Positions 54,930 to 63,877 of a stretch of 64,000 nt of DNA are shown here, in pieces. The stretch is from Nocardia cyriacigeorgica. Its GTDB lineage: Bacteria > Actinomycetota > Actinomycetes > Mycobacteriales > Mycobacteriaceae. Location of the stretch: contig NZ_JARWNX010000022.1 of assembly GCF_029868385.1 (NCBI RefSeq), positions 86,623 through 150,622 on the forward strand, in the 5' to 3' direction. How positions within the stretch are numbered: position 1 is the first letter of the stretch; the number at the start of each line of letters is the position of its first letter. The notes beneath the pieces were generated by a model. The model did not search any database and had not been told where the DNA came from. It saw only the letters and a list, made by a program, of their open reading frames with translations. Both the position numbers and the translations under genes were made by a program.

Positions 54930-55997
54930 ATGAACGACACCTCGACCGCGGCCGCGGACCAGGCCGCCGCGCTCGTCGGACGGCACTACCGCATGGTCGA
55001 CCATTACGAGGTCGGCCGCGAGAAGATCCGGGAATTCGCCAGGGCGGTACAGGATCACCATCCCGCGCATTGGCGCGAGGAGGCCGCCGCCGCGCTCGGT
55101 TACGACAGTCTGATCGCTCCGTTGACGTTCCCGGCGGTCGTGTGGATCCAGATGCAGCGCGCCATGTTCGACGCGGTGCTCACCGGCTACGACATCAGCC
55201 AGGTATTGCAGACCGAGCAGACGATCCGGATGTATCGCCCGCTGGTGGCCGGTGACCGGCTGCGCTGTGACGCCTATGTCGAATCGTTCCGCCGGTTCGG
55301 CGACAAGGACTTCATGGTCACCCGCAATGTGCTCAGCGATGAGTACAAGGAGATCGTCCAGGTCGCGAGGACGACCGTGGTGGCGGTGACCGGCGCGGTC
55401 GTCACCGACGAGCTGGCCGCGGCGGTGGACGGGGTGATCATGTCCGGTCATTCGAAGGCCGACCGGCTGGCGGCGGCGGCACGGCGCGCCGAGGACACCG
55501 ACGAACCCGCTGTCGTCGAATGCTTCGATCAGCTGACCGCCGTCGACCCGGAACCGGTACGACCCTCCCGCGCCCGTGTCCGCTTCGACGACCTCGGGAT
55601 CGGCGATACGCTGCCGTCGCGCACGGTCGCGCTCTCGCGCGGCGATCTGGTCAACTACGCGGGCGTATCCGGTGATTCCAACCCGATCCATTTCAGCGAT
55701 CGGGTCGCTCGCGCGGCCGGGCTGCCCGATGTGGTCTCCCACGGCCTGCTGACCATGGGGCTCGGCGCGGGCTACCTCACCGAATGGCTCGGCGACCCGG
55801 CCGCGGTGACGCACTACGGCGTGCGGTTCGCGGGCTTCGCTCCGGTCGACCCCGTCCGGTCCGGGGCGATCGAATTCCACGGCCGGATCACCGGACTCGA
55901 TGCTCGGCGCGGATCGGCGACGGTGGCCATCACCGCGACATGCGGTGGTCGAAAACTGTTCGGACGCGCCACCGCCGAGGTGCTGCTGCGCTGCTAG
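54930..55997 (+). CDS. Fused FAS1-like/MaoC acyl dehydratase (active)
   Basis: A 355-residue double-hotdog protein. Residues 1-160 match the MaoC/FAS1-like dehydratase N-domain (VGREKIREFARAVQDHHPAHW). Residues 215-350 are a MaoC hydratase domain with an intact catalytic loop SRGDLVNYAGVSGDSNPIHF (Asp249 and His254) and SHGLLTM. It corresponds to the fused HadA/HadB form of the mycolate FAS-II dehydratase in Mycobacteriales. The start is ATG 54930 with GGAAGGCAGG upstream. A diverged paralogue lies at 61.8-62.8 kb. Confidence 0.9.
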   Translation: MNDTSTAAADQAAALVGRHYRMVDHYEVGREKIREFARAVQDHHPAHWREEAAAALGYDSLIAPLTFPAVVWIQMQRAMFDAVLTGYDISQVLQTEQTIRMYRPLVAGDRLRCDAYVESFRRFGDKDFMVTRNVLSDEYKEIVQVARTTVVAVTGAVVTDELAAAVDGVIMSGHSKADRLAAAARRAEDTDEPAVVECFDQLTAVDPEPVRPSRARVRFDDLGIGDTLPSRTVALSRGDLVNYAGVSGDSNPIHFSDRVARAAGLPDVVSHGLLTMGLGAGYLTEWLGDPAAVTHYGVRFAGFAPVDPVRSGAIEFHGRITGLDARRGSATVAITATCGGRKLFGRATAEVLLRC

Positions 55998-56079
55998 CGG
56001 TGGCGTTCGGAGCCGAATGCCGATCGGACCGAGCGGTTTTCGCGTCGGACATGATCGCGGGCCATGGGAGACTCGAAGG

Positions 56080-57036
56080 ATGGGTGCCTCGCAGCTACGT
56101 TCCGTCCCGGCCGATGTCCCACCGCGAACGGGGGAGCGGACCCCGGCGCTCGACGGCGGGCCGACCGTCCTACGGATGGTGCTCGGCGGCCGGTTACGGC
56201 GGCTGCGTGAGGCGGGCAATATCTCCAGGGAGGCCGCGGGCGAACACATTCGCGGCTCACATTCCAAGATCAGCCGCATCGAACTGGGCCGCACCCCGAT
56301 CCGCGAACGCGACCTGGTCGACCTGCTCGCACTCTACGGCGTCACCGACGCGGCGGAACTCGACGAATTCCGCCGGCTCGCCGACGAAGCGGGCACTTCG
56401 GGATGGTGGCATCGCGATAACGACTGGCTGCCCAAATGGTTCGACATGTACCTGGGATTGGAGCAGGCCGCCTCGATGATCCGCGCGTACGAGCCGCGGG
56501 CCGTACCGGAACTGCTCCAGACCGCCGATTACGCGCGTGCGCTGATCCGACTCGCGCATCCGTCCGAATCGGAGGACGGGATCGAACGCAGAGTGGCGCT
56601 GCGAATGCGTCGCCAGGAGATCCTCACCCGCCCCGATCCGCCGCGGCTGTGGCTGATGGTGGAGGAGGCGGCGCTGGCCCGCCGCATCGGCGGGTCGGCG
56701 GTGTGGAACGAACAGCTCGACCGGGTGATGGCGGCGGTGGAGCAGCCCAATATCACCGTGCAACTGCTGGCCGATGATGTCGGCGGTCCCGCGCTCACCG
56801 AGGGCGCGTTCACCGTCCTGCGCTTCGCCGAGGCCGATCTGCCCGATATCGTCTACATCCAGCAGCTCACCGGCGCACTGTATCTGGACAAACGCGCCGA
56901 CCTCGATGCGTATCGGGCGGTGGCCAACCAGCTGTCGGTACACGCGACACCGCCGGAATGCACTCCCGGTCTGCTGCGGGCGCTGCGACGGCGTCAGCCG
57001 CCGATCCTGCGGCACCCGACCGGCGAGGAGGCGTAA
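56080..57036 (+). CDS. XRE-type regulator with DUF5753 domain (second)
   Basis: A 318-residue paralogue of the 47.4 kb regulator. The XRE motif is LGGRLRRLREAGNISREAAGEHIRGSHSKISRIELGRT. The DUF5753 domain contains AVPELLQTADYARALI and FTVLRFAEADLPDIVYIQQLTGALYLD. No DUF397 gene and no copy of the 18-bp operator accompany it, so it is an orphan. The start is ATG 56080 with GAAGG upstream. Confidence 0.9.
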   Translation: MGASQLRSVPADVPPRTGERTPALDGGPTVLRMVLGGRLRRLREAGNISREAAGEHIRGSHSKISRIELGRTPIRERDLVDLLALYGVTDAAELDEFRRLADEAGTSGWWHRDNDWLPKWFDMYLGLEQAASMIRAYEPRAVPELLQTADYARALIRLAHPSESEDGIERRVALRMRRQEILTRPDPPRLWLMVEEAALARRIGGSAVWNEQLDRVMAAVEQPNITVQLLADDVGGPALTEGAFTVLRFAEADLPDIVYIQQLTGALYLDKRADLDAYRAVANQLSVHATPPECTPGLLRALRRRQPPILRHPTGEEA

Positions 57037-57099
57037 CCGGCCGCCGCGGTGGCGTGCCGGGCGAGCAAGGGTAGGGAACGAGCTCGCCGGGCACGCCGT

Positions 57100-57134
57100 G
57101 CACCCGGTAGACGCGGCGAACGAGAACCGGGTGC
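57100..57134. terminator. Terminator hairpin between convergent genes
   Basis: A perfect 9-bp stem (57100-57108 with 57126-57134) with a 17-base loop lies in the 202-base gap between the second DUF5753 gene and the convergent carboxyltransferase gene. A smaller 6-bp hairpin stands at 57217-57234, next to the carboxyltransferase stop. Confidence 0.5.
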
Positions 57135-57238
57135 GGCACCGACGTTAGAACAGATCGGCGTGCGCGGCAGCGCCCGGCGCACGATCTCGGACAATCTCCT
57201 GCTGCCGGTGGAAACGGTTGTGAGCGAACACAACTGGC

Positions 57239-58789
57239 CTATACGGGGAACAGGCTGTGTCTGCGTGGATCGTATTCGGCGACCGTGCCCTTGTCGCGCA
57301 GCAGGTGCAGGGCGCGCCGGATCTCGAGCCTGGTGTCGGACGGTTCGATCACGGCGTCGATGTAGCCACGTTCGGCCGCGATCCACGGTGTCGCGGTGGT
57401 GGCGTTGTATTGGTCGATCATGAAATCGCGTACGGCCTCACGCTGATCGGCGGGAACCATCGACAGCTGTTTGCGGCCGACGATGCTCACCGCGCTCTGC
57501 GCGCCCATCACCGCGATACGTGCGGTCGGCCAGGCCAAGCTGATGTCGGCGCCGAGCTGTTTGCAGCCCATCACCGCATACCCGCCGCCGTAGGCCTTGC
57601 GGACCACGACGGTCACGATCGGCACGGTCGCCTCGAGCACCGCCCGGAAGAATCGTCCACCGCGCTTGATGACACCGCTGCGTTCCTCTTCCACACCGGG
57701 CAGCACACCCGGAGTGTCGACCACGAACACCAGCGGCAACCCGAAGGCGTTGCAGAGCCGGATGAAATGGGTCGCCTTGTCCGAGCAGCGGGCGTCGATC
57801 GCGCCGCCGAGAGCCATCGGCTGATTGGCGACCACCCCGACGCTGCGGCCGTCGACCCGGGCGAAGCCGGTGATGAGATTCGGGGCGGTGGTGGCGCTGA
57901 TCTCGTGGAATTCGCCGTCGTCGAAGATGCGCAGCAGAATGTCGTGCATATCGTAGCCGTGCGTATCGGAGTCCGGGATGATCGAGTTCAGCTCGAGGTC
58001 GGAATCGGTGCGCTCGGGTTCGAGGCCGGGGTTGACGATCGGCGGCTGCTCCAGGCAGCTCGACGGCAGGAAGCTCAGGTAGGCGCGCGCCCAGTCGAAG
58101 GCGTCCTGCTCGGTGGCCGCGACATGGTGCACGGTGCCGTTGGCGGCCTGCACGTGGGCGCCGCCCAGTTCCTCCATGCTGACCTCTTCACCGGTCACCT
58201 CCTTGATGACCTCGGGCCCGGTGACGAACATGTAGGACTTCTCCGTCGCGATCAGCACATCGGTGTTGACCGGCGCGTACACCGAACCGGCCGCACATTT
58301 GCCCAACATGATCGACACCTGCGGGACGAAACCGGACAGCTTGCCCTGTCGGCGGCTCATCAGGGCGTACCAGGCCAGCGAGGTGACCGCGTCCTGGATG
58401 CGGGCGCCACCGGAATCGTTGATCGCCACCACCGGGCAGGCGTTGTCGAGGGCGAAGTCGAGGGCGGCGGCTACCTTGCGGCCGAACATCTCGCCCACCG
58501 ATCCGCCGAACACGGTCTGATCGTGGGCGATGACCACCACCGGCCGGCCGTCGATGCGGCCGCGTCCGGTGACCACACCATCGCCATACATGGCCTCATT
58601 GCTCGCCGGTTGGCGCACCAGCGCGCCGATCTCGACGAAACTGCCGGGGTCGAGCAGTGCGCGTACCCGTTGTCTGGCGCTCGGAATGCCCTTGTGCTTG
58701 CGTTTGGTGATACCGGCTTCGCCGGCGGGCTCCTCGGCGAGCTCCAGGATGCCCTGAAGCTGTTCCAGCTTTTCTCGAGTACTGCTCAT
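57239..58789 (-). CDS. Acyl-CoA carboxylase beta (carboxyltransferase) subunit
   Basis: A 516-residue AccD/PccB-type carboxyltransferase. The N-lobe contains [21 protein letters not shown] and [13 protein letters not shown]. The C-lobe contains [25 protein letters not shown] and [33 protein letters not shown], the acyl-CoA oxyanion and specificity segments of acetyl/propionyl and long-chain acyl-CoA carboxylases. It transfers CO2 from biotin to acyl-CoA. No biotin-carboxylase subunit is nearby, so it must share an AccA subunit encoded elsewhere. Substrate length (propionyl or long acyl) cannot be decided from sequence alone. Confidence 0.93.
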   Translation of the reverse strand: MSSTREKLEQLQGILELAEEPAGEAGITKRKHKGIPSARQRVRALLDPGSFVEIGALVRQPASNEAMYGDGVVTGRGRIDGRPVVVIAHDQTVFGGSVGEMFGRKVAAALDFALDNACPVVAINDSGGARIQDAVTSLAWYALMSRRQGKLSGFVPQVSIMLGKCAAGSVYAPVNTDVLIATEKSYMFVTGPEVIKEVTGEEVSMEELGGAHVQAANGTVHHVAATEQDAFDWARAYLSFLPSSCLEQPPIVNPGLEPERTDSDLELNSIIPDSDTHGYDMHDILLRIFDDGEFHEISATTAPNLITGFARVDGRSVGVVANQPMALGGAIDARCSDKATHFIRLCNAFGLPLVFVVDTPGVLPGVEEERSGVIKRGGRFFRAVLEATVPIVTVVVRKAYGGGYAVMGCKQLGADISLAWPTARIAVMGAQSAVSIVGRKQLSMVPADQREAVRDFMIDQYNATTATPWIAAERGYIDAVIEPSDTRLEIRRALHLLRDKGTVAEYDPRRHSLFPV

Positions 58790-59293
58790 TATCTGTGGAT
58801 CCAGCCCTTCACGCTCGCCCGCGCCGTAGAACTACCGCGCGGCCGAGCCGTGCGGTGGCGCAGCGCTCGATGCTAACCCGGTCGAGGGCCCGCGCACAGC
58901 GGCGGCGCCGATCTCATGGGACACCTCACAGCGGACCGTCTATCGCTCTCGCCGTGACCACGCGGAAATTCCATCGCGGCCGGTCGGATTTTGTGCGTAG
59001 TCCCTGACCGGGAACGGCACGCTCGTGATCGGTCCCGAAGGCAGCGGCGAATGCTGCCACCTGCGGCGTCGCGGCCGTACAGTGACCGCGACGCGGCGCC
59101 GGGAAATGCGCGGACCGGCGCCGTGTCCCATAAATTTCGCTGGCGTTGTTCGCTGCCCGCGCGGGCCATCCTACCCGCGGTCCGTTATCTGATTGTGATT
59201 CCACCCAACGGGCCACTATTGCCCTCATGACTTATCCGATTCCGCTCCGCTCCGGGCAATTTCGACGCCGCACACCGATATCGTCCGATAGTC
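58790..59293. other. 504-base intergenic region
   Basis: Region between the divergent carboxyltransferase and PucR-like genes. Short frames occur on both strands but none has a ribosome site, family motif or high third-position GC. It probably contains the promoters of both genes. I see no RNA gene or repeat. Confidence 0.5.
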
Positions 59294-60283
59294 ATGATGG
59301 GCACACAGGCGGGCGCGGATATTTCGGGCCTGGAAGCAGAACTCGTGCGATTCCTGATGCGCCGCAGACGAAGCGCCGCCGGCGGTGATATCGCGGCAAC
59401 GGCGCGCCACTGTCTGGCCGAAGCCGTACAACAGCTGCAACCGCGCGGCGCGCGACCCGGTGCGGGTGCCGCTGCCGTCGCGGGTTCGGCGGTGCGCTGG
59501 GCACGGGAGGGGGTCGCACTGGAGACGGTCCTCGGCGCCTACCACGAGGGCATCCGTCAAGGGCTCGAGTTCTTGGCCGACCGCGCCGACACCGACTCCG
59601 GTTCGGCGGCGGAACTGCTCGCCGGAACCCAGCTCATGGTCCGGGTACTGGAACTGGTGACGGTGACCGCGTCCGCGGCCTATCTGGACGAGCACCGCCT
59701 CGTCGCCCGCGAACATCAGACCGCCGCGCAGACGCTGGTATCGGCGCTGCTCAGCGGCCACGGAGTCGGTGCGCTGGCCAAGCGCACCGGCATCACCGTG
59801 GCACCGGCGTATCAGGTGGTGGCGTTGGCGATACCGCCGCATCCGGACGAACACGCGTCCGGGATCGGGGCGGTGTCGGCGGGCAGGCGCAAATTGCGCC
59901 GGGTGCAGGCGGCCTTGGCGGCGCCGCTGGGGTCGCGGTCGTTGTCGCTGTTGTCGGCCGACGGCGGAACGGTACTGATCCCACAGGACGCGGCCTCGGC
60001 GTTCGCGCCCGCGCCTGCCATGACCGGTGAGGTTCTCGAGGCGGTCGGTGAAGCGGCGGAGGTTCAACTCACCGCGGCGGTGGTCTGCGGCGCCACCGAG
60101 CGGATCCCGGAACTGGCCGGGCGCGCGCACGACGTCCTCGACCATCTTCGCGGATCCGGCCATCCACCGGGGCTGTACCGGATCACCGACGGCGGCGACA
60201 CCGGTGGCTGTGATTGCGCCCAGTCGCCCCGGATGCCGGTAGTCGATCCTCCCAACGACGTGCGAATCGGCCGATCGGCCTGA
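59294..60283 (+). CDS. PucR-like protein lacking the HTH domain
   Basis: A 329-residue paralogue of the PucR-type regulator at 44.9 kb. Shared blocks are WAREGVALETVLGAYHEGIRQGLEF, EHRLVAREHQTAAQTLVSALLSG, VALAIPPHPDEHA, AGRRKLRRVQ and GLYRITD. It ends about 30 residues after the last shared block, where the paralogue continues into about 100 residues with HTH_30. The tail here is short and Pro-rich and contains no HTH, and none is seen in other frames downstream. It may be a sensor or dominant-negative partner, or a truncated remnant. The start is ATG 59294 or 59297. Confidence 0.8.
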   Translation: MMGTQAGADISGLEAELVRFLMRRRRSAAGGDIAATARHCLAEAVQQLQPRGARPGAGAAAVAGSAVRWAREGVALETVLGAYHEGIRQGLEFLADRADTDSGSAAELLAGTQLMVRVLELVTVTASAAYLDEHRLVAREHQTAAQTLVSALLSGHGVGALAKRTGITVAPAYQVVALAIPPHPDEHASGIGAVSAGRRKLRRVQAALAAPLGSRSLSLLSADGGTVLIPQDAASAFAPAPAMTGEVLEAVGEAAEVQLTAAVVCGATERIPELAGRAHDVLDHLRGSGHPPGLYRITDGGDTGGCDCAQSPRMPVVDPPNDVRIGRSA

Positions 60284-60339
60284 TCATCGGCGCATACCGT
60301 GGAATCCGCCTCGTGGCCGGAGCAGGACAGGAGAACGTT

Positions 60340-60732
60340 GTGATCACCGCGCCGAACGATCAGGTCATCCCGCGTGACCGGGCGCCGATCGCCGAAGGCG
60401 ACACCGATCTCGCTTGTGACCAACCGATCGCGGAACGTATGCTCCAGCGAATCGCCGTCGACGAAAACCTGCATATGATCTTCTCCTGCACCATCAGTGG
60501 CGCCGTATCCGATCCCGCGCCCGATAGTATGCTGCGCGCGAACGTCGACGTGGTCACCCGATCCCAGATGCTCGCGCCGCCGCCGTCCGCGGCACGAAAC
60601 TCAGTGGCGCCGAGTGAGAACAGAAGCCATGGCGCGCGTCGGGACCTCGCGGTGCGAGCCGGACGACAGCGGTCGAACCGGTGCGTAGTGGCGGTGCCGC
60701 GCCGTGCGGAACGGGCTGCTGCGGCCGGATGA
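60340..60732 (+). CDS. Hypothetical protein (130 aa) coupled to mycolyltransferase
   Basis: A 130-residue protein that begins at GTG 60340 with AGGAG upstream and ends in a TGA that overlaps the ATG of the mycolyltransferase gene (ATGA at 60729). Codon third-position GC is high for the first 85 codons and weaker after that, so a frameshift near 60600 is possible. I do not recognise the family. The body is acidic (EGDTDLACDQPIAERM...FSCTISGAVSDPA) and the C-terminus is Arg-rich. Confidence 0.5.
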   Translation: MITAPNDQVIPRDRAPIAEGDTDLACDQPIAERMLQRIAVDENLHMIFSCTISGAVSDPAPDSMLRANVDVVTRSQMLAPPPSAARNSVAPSENRSHGARRDLAVRAGRQRSNRCVVAVPRRAERAAAAG

Positions 60733-61766
60733 ACGCACGAATCTCGATGACGGCGGCGGCGATGGCCTTGGTCGCCGCAGTGGGCGCGACTTCCGCAGCG
60801 GCTGTTCCGGTCGACCCGACACCACGGGCGCCGGGCACCACCGCGACAACCGAATCCGCCATCACCCGAACATCATTGGTCCGCGTCGAAGTGCTCGGCA
60901 AACAGCGCATCCGGCTGCATATCGCCTCCGCCGCCATGCGTCGCGTGATCGCGATCGACACCCTGATCGGCACCGGTCCGGCACCCCGCCCGACGCTGTA
61001 CCTGCTCGACGGGGTCGACGGCGAAAAGACCTCCGGCTGGCTCACCAAGGGCGGCGCCGACGAATTCTTCGCCGATAAACCCGTCGACGTCGTGCTCACC
61101 ACCGGCGGCACCGGCAGCATGTACACCGACTGGGTGCGCACCGACGCCGCGCTCGGGCTGAACCGGTGGGAAACCTTCCTCACCGAGGAACTGCCGCCAC
61201 TGGTGGAAACCTATCTCGGCGCGACCGGCGCACGCGCGATCGCGGGCGTATCGATGGGTGCGCAGGCGGCGATGATGCTCACTCAGCGTCATCCGGGGAT
61301 GTACCGTGCGGTGGCCGGGATGAGCGGATGCTATTCGACCTCCGACCAATTGGGTCGCGCGGTCACCACCATCACCGTCGCCTCGCGCGGCGGCAACCCG
61401 GAAAATCTGTGGGGGCCGCCCTCGTCACCGGAATGGGCCGCCCACGACAGCCTGCTCGGCGCGGAAAGGCTGCGCGGCACCGCGATCTACCTGTCGGCCG
61501 CCACGGGCGCACCGACCGGCGTGGATCTGGTCCAGGTGGCGCAGGCACCGGATATCGTCGCGGCGCTGGGGGAGATCGGTGGCGGCGCGGCCTTGGAAGC
61601 GGGCGCGCGTTCGTGTACCGAACGACTCGCCGCACGACTGACCGAACTCGATATCCCGGCGACGGTCGAACTTCTGCCCCAAGGCATGCACACCTGGCCG
61701 GACTTCCGGGCGCAGCTGCCGCGCACCTGGCCCACCCTCGCGAAGGCGCTGGAACTGCCGCACTGA
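60729..61766 (+). CDS. Antigen 85-type mycolyltransferase/esterase
   Basis: A 345-residue exported esterase of the antigen 85 family. A signal peptide (about 1-25, ending near SAAAVP) is followed by LYLLDGVDGEKTSGW, VLTTGGTGSMYTDW, the nucleophile elbow AGVSMGAQAA (Ser175) and LLPQGMHTWPDFRAQLP with the catalytic His. Such enzymes transfer mycolic acids onto trehalose and arabinogalactan outside the cytoplasm. It partners the dehydratase and carboxylase genes nearby in mycolate-envelope formation. Start coupling with the upstream 130-residue frame is through ATGA. Confidence 0.9.
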   Translation: MNARISMTAAAMALVAAVGATSAAAVPVDPTPRAPGTTATTESAITRTSLVRVEVLGKQRIRLHIASAAMRRVIAIDTLIGTGPAPRPTLYLLDGVDGEKTSGWLTKGGADEFFADKPVDVVLTTGGTGSMYTDWVRTDAALGLNRWETFLTEELPPLVETYLGATGARAIAGVSMGAQAAMMLTQRHPGMYRAVAGMSGCYSTSDQLGRAVTTITVASRGGNPENLWGPPSSPEWAAHDSLLGAERLRGTAIYLSAATGAPTGVDLVQVAQAPDIVAALGEIGGGAALEAGARSCTERLAARLTELDIPATVELLPQGMHTWPDFRAQLPRTWPTLAKALELPH

Positions 61767-61770
61767 CTCC

Positions 61771-62808
61771 TCAGTCGGCGAAGCGCACCTCCGCGGCGGC
61801 ATAGCCGAAGAGTTTGCGGCCGTGTGACCGCGCCTCGATGGCGACGGTGCCGCGCCGACGATGCGGATCCAGCGAGGTGATCCGGCCGCCGAACTCGATC
61901 GGACTCGACGCCAGCGCCGGTATCCGCAGATAGTGCGTGTAGTGGGCGAACTGGGCCCGCAGGCGGGTCACCGCGGCGGGGTCGCCGAGCCAGGAACTCA
62001 GATAGCCGGCGGCGAGACCGAGCTTGAGCATGCCGGGGGCGACGACCGTCGGCAGCCCGGACTCGATGGCGGTGCGTTCATCGAACAGCGCCGGATTCGC
62101 ATCACCGGTGACACCCGCGTAGTTGACCAGATCGCCACGGGACAGCCGCAGCACCCTGGCGGGCAGTGCGGCACCGACCCGCAGCGTCGCGGGATCGACC
62201 GCGATACACGGAGTATGCCGCGGCCGCATGACACCCACCGTGTCCTGACCCGCGGCGGTGATGGTGCCCGGCACGGGTTCGGCCGGGCTGTCGGTCATCG
62301 CCACCCGGTGGACCGCTTCACCGAGTCGCGCGGATTCGCCGGTGCGCGCCAGGAGCGCGGTGGATCCGGTCTGCACCACCGCGCCGCGCACATCGGTGAG
62401 CACGCTCTTGATCGCCATCACGTCGTAATCGGCGAAATGACGGAACGATTCGAAATAGATATCGCAGGTGAGTTCATCGCCCGCGACCAATGGCCTGCCG
62501 ATATCGATCACCTGATCGGCGTGCAGAATCCGGGCCGGGTCGTAGCCGGTGAGGACGGTGTCCAGGATTTCGCGGTGCACCCGCAGCAGAATGATCGACG
62601 CGAAGGTCGGCGGTGCGATCAAGCCGGGGTAGCCGAGCGCGGCCGCCGCGGATTCATGCCAGTGCGCCGGATGCCGATCCTGGACCGCGCGGGCGAATTC
62701 GCGGATCTTCTCCCGGCCCACGATGTACCGGTGCGCCGATCGGTATCGATGGTCGAGCAGGGCCCGAACCTGATCGGCGGGTGCGACGGTGGTTGCTGCC
62801 TCGGACAT
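61771..62808 (-). CDS. Fused FAS1-like/MaoC paralogue without active-site His
   Basis: A 345-residue paralogue of the 54.9 kb dehydratase. The N-domain shares VGREKIREFARAVQDRHPAHW, and the MaoC domain shares RLSRGDLVNYAGVTGDANP. However the following NPIH of the active site is NPAL here (Leu241 in place of the catalytic His), and the SHGLL segment is APGML. Asp236 remains. Loss of both hydratase motif positions suggests that it no longer hydrates or dehydrates, and may be a structural partner. It converges on the mycolyltransferase with a 4-base gap. Confidence 0.85.
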   Translation of the reverse strand: MSEAATTVAPADQVRALLDHRYRSAHRYIVGREKIREFARAVQDRHPAHWHESAAAALGYPGLIAPPTFASIILLRVHREILDTVLTGYDPARILHADQVIDIGRPLVAGDELTCDIYFESFRHFADYDVMAIKSVLTDVRGAVVQTGSTALLARTGESARLGEAVHRVAMTDSPAEPVPGTITAAGQDTVGVMRPRHTPCIAVDPATLRVGAALPARVLRLSRGDLVNYAGVTGDANPALFDERTAIESGLPTVVAPGMLKLGLAAGYLSSWLGDPAAVTRLRAQFAHYTHYLRIPALASSPIEFGGRITSLDPHRRRGTVAIEARSHGRKLFGYAAAEVRFAD

Positions 62809-62853
62809 CTGTGCTCCTCGGGTTCGCTCGGAACGGAATTCGGCGGGCGAATA

Positions 62854-63486
62854 TCAGCGCATCGGCCCGAACACCCAGGCGAGGGCGGGCACGTGGTCGG
62901 GGGTGACCGCGGCCGCGACCGGGACACCTGCGGCGGCGAAACTCGCGACAGCGCGGTCGATATGGTCGGCGGAAGTCACCACGACAGCGTCGCTTGCACC
63001 GAGGTCGTGCATGATCTGCGCCGAATGCTGCGCGTTCTGCACGGTATCGACCGCGGCCGGATCGAGGTGGATGCGCTCGGCCGCGATACCGTGCCGGACC
63101 AGCCAGTCCGCCATCGCGACGGCCTCACTGATGCCGTTGCGCGGATTGCCGCCGGTGACGATGATCGGTGAGGCCGGTGCCAGCAGGGCCTGGACGTATC
63201 CGGTGCGTAGCCGGTCGATCAGCTCCGGGCGCATGGTGCCGTCGGCGAGCAGCCCGTAACCGAGCACGACGATTGCGGTGCCCGGGCCGTGGACCTGAGC
63301 CAATGGGCCGGACACGAACTCGGCCGAACCCGTCGACTCGGCAACCGCGGCGGGCGGGTGCAGTCCAGCGCCCAGCACGGCGGCTGTGCCGAGCACCGCG
63401 AATGCGGTGAGCCGGAGGATCGGTCGCCTGCGGTGGGCCCTGATTTCCGAATGTGCGCGGGTCGGCGATGCCATCGAATCGAACAT
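62854..63486 (-). CDS. DUF218/YdcF-type exported protein
   Basis: A 210-residue DUF218 (SanA/YdcF-like) protein. An N-terminal signal or anchor helix (LRLTAFAVLGTAAVLGAGL) precedes the fold, which has AIVVLGYGLLADGTMRPELIDRL, IIVTGGNPRNGISEA and AERIHLDPAAVDTVQNAQHSA motifs. The family includes S-adenosylmethionine-binding and envelope barrier proteins; the function here is unknown. The start is ATG 63486 with GGGAG five bases upstream; ATG 63474 is a second option. Confidence 0.85.
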   Translation of the reverse strand: MFDSMASPTRAHSEIRAHRRRPILRLTAFAVLGTAAVLGAGLHPPAAVAESTGSAEFVSGPLAQVHGPGTAIVVLGYGLLADGTMRPELIDRLRTGYVQALLAPASPIIVTGGNPRNGISEAVAMADWLVRHGIAAERIHLDPAAVDTVQNAQHSAQIMHDLGASDAVVVTSADHIDRAVASFAAAGVPVAAAVTPDHVPALAWVFGPMR

Positions 63487-63877
63487 GGGCGCTCCCAAGA
63501 ATGTGCCGGGCGGTGACCACCGGTGGCGGGAAAGGTATTTCCCCATGATTCGACACCCGGCGGCGAATACGCGGTGATTCGCTGGTTATCTGGAGGATTC
63601 ACCGATTTCCGGCGCACGTTTTCGTGTCGGTGCACGTGGCGTTGTGCGCCAGACCCTGTCGGTGGGCTGCGCCGCTGTGAGATTCACCGTGCGTGATGCG
63701 CACGTCGACCGACTGTGTCCGGTCCCTACTGGTGATCGGCTTCGTTCGTGAGGTTTCCAGAGACCGCTTCCGCACCGCGGTTTCGGGGTCGCGCGGTCTT
63801 AGCGTTGGCGCAGTTTCCGTGCCGCCGACCGGATGTCGGCGCTGTCGCTGGAATTTCGACGTTCAGGAAGGCTTGTT
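63487..63877. other. 391-base divergent intergenic region
   Basis: Region between the DUF218 gene and a plus-strand exported-protein gene. It should contain both promoters. I see a small GTGCG/CGCAC hairpin near 63690 but no repeat, RNA or clear operator. Confidence 0.4.

Noticed and set aside
58873..59230. Three overlapping frames of 63-100 codons before the PucR-like gene
   Set aside because: No ribosome sites, no motifs and no consistent third-position GC; treated as non-coding.
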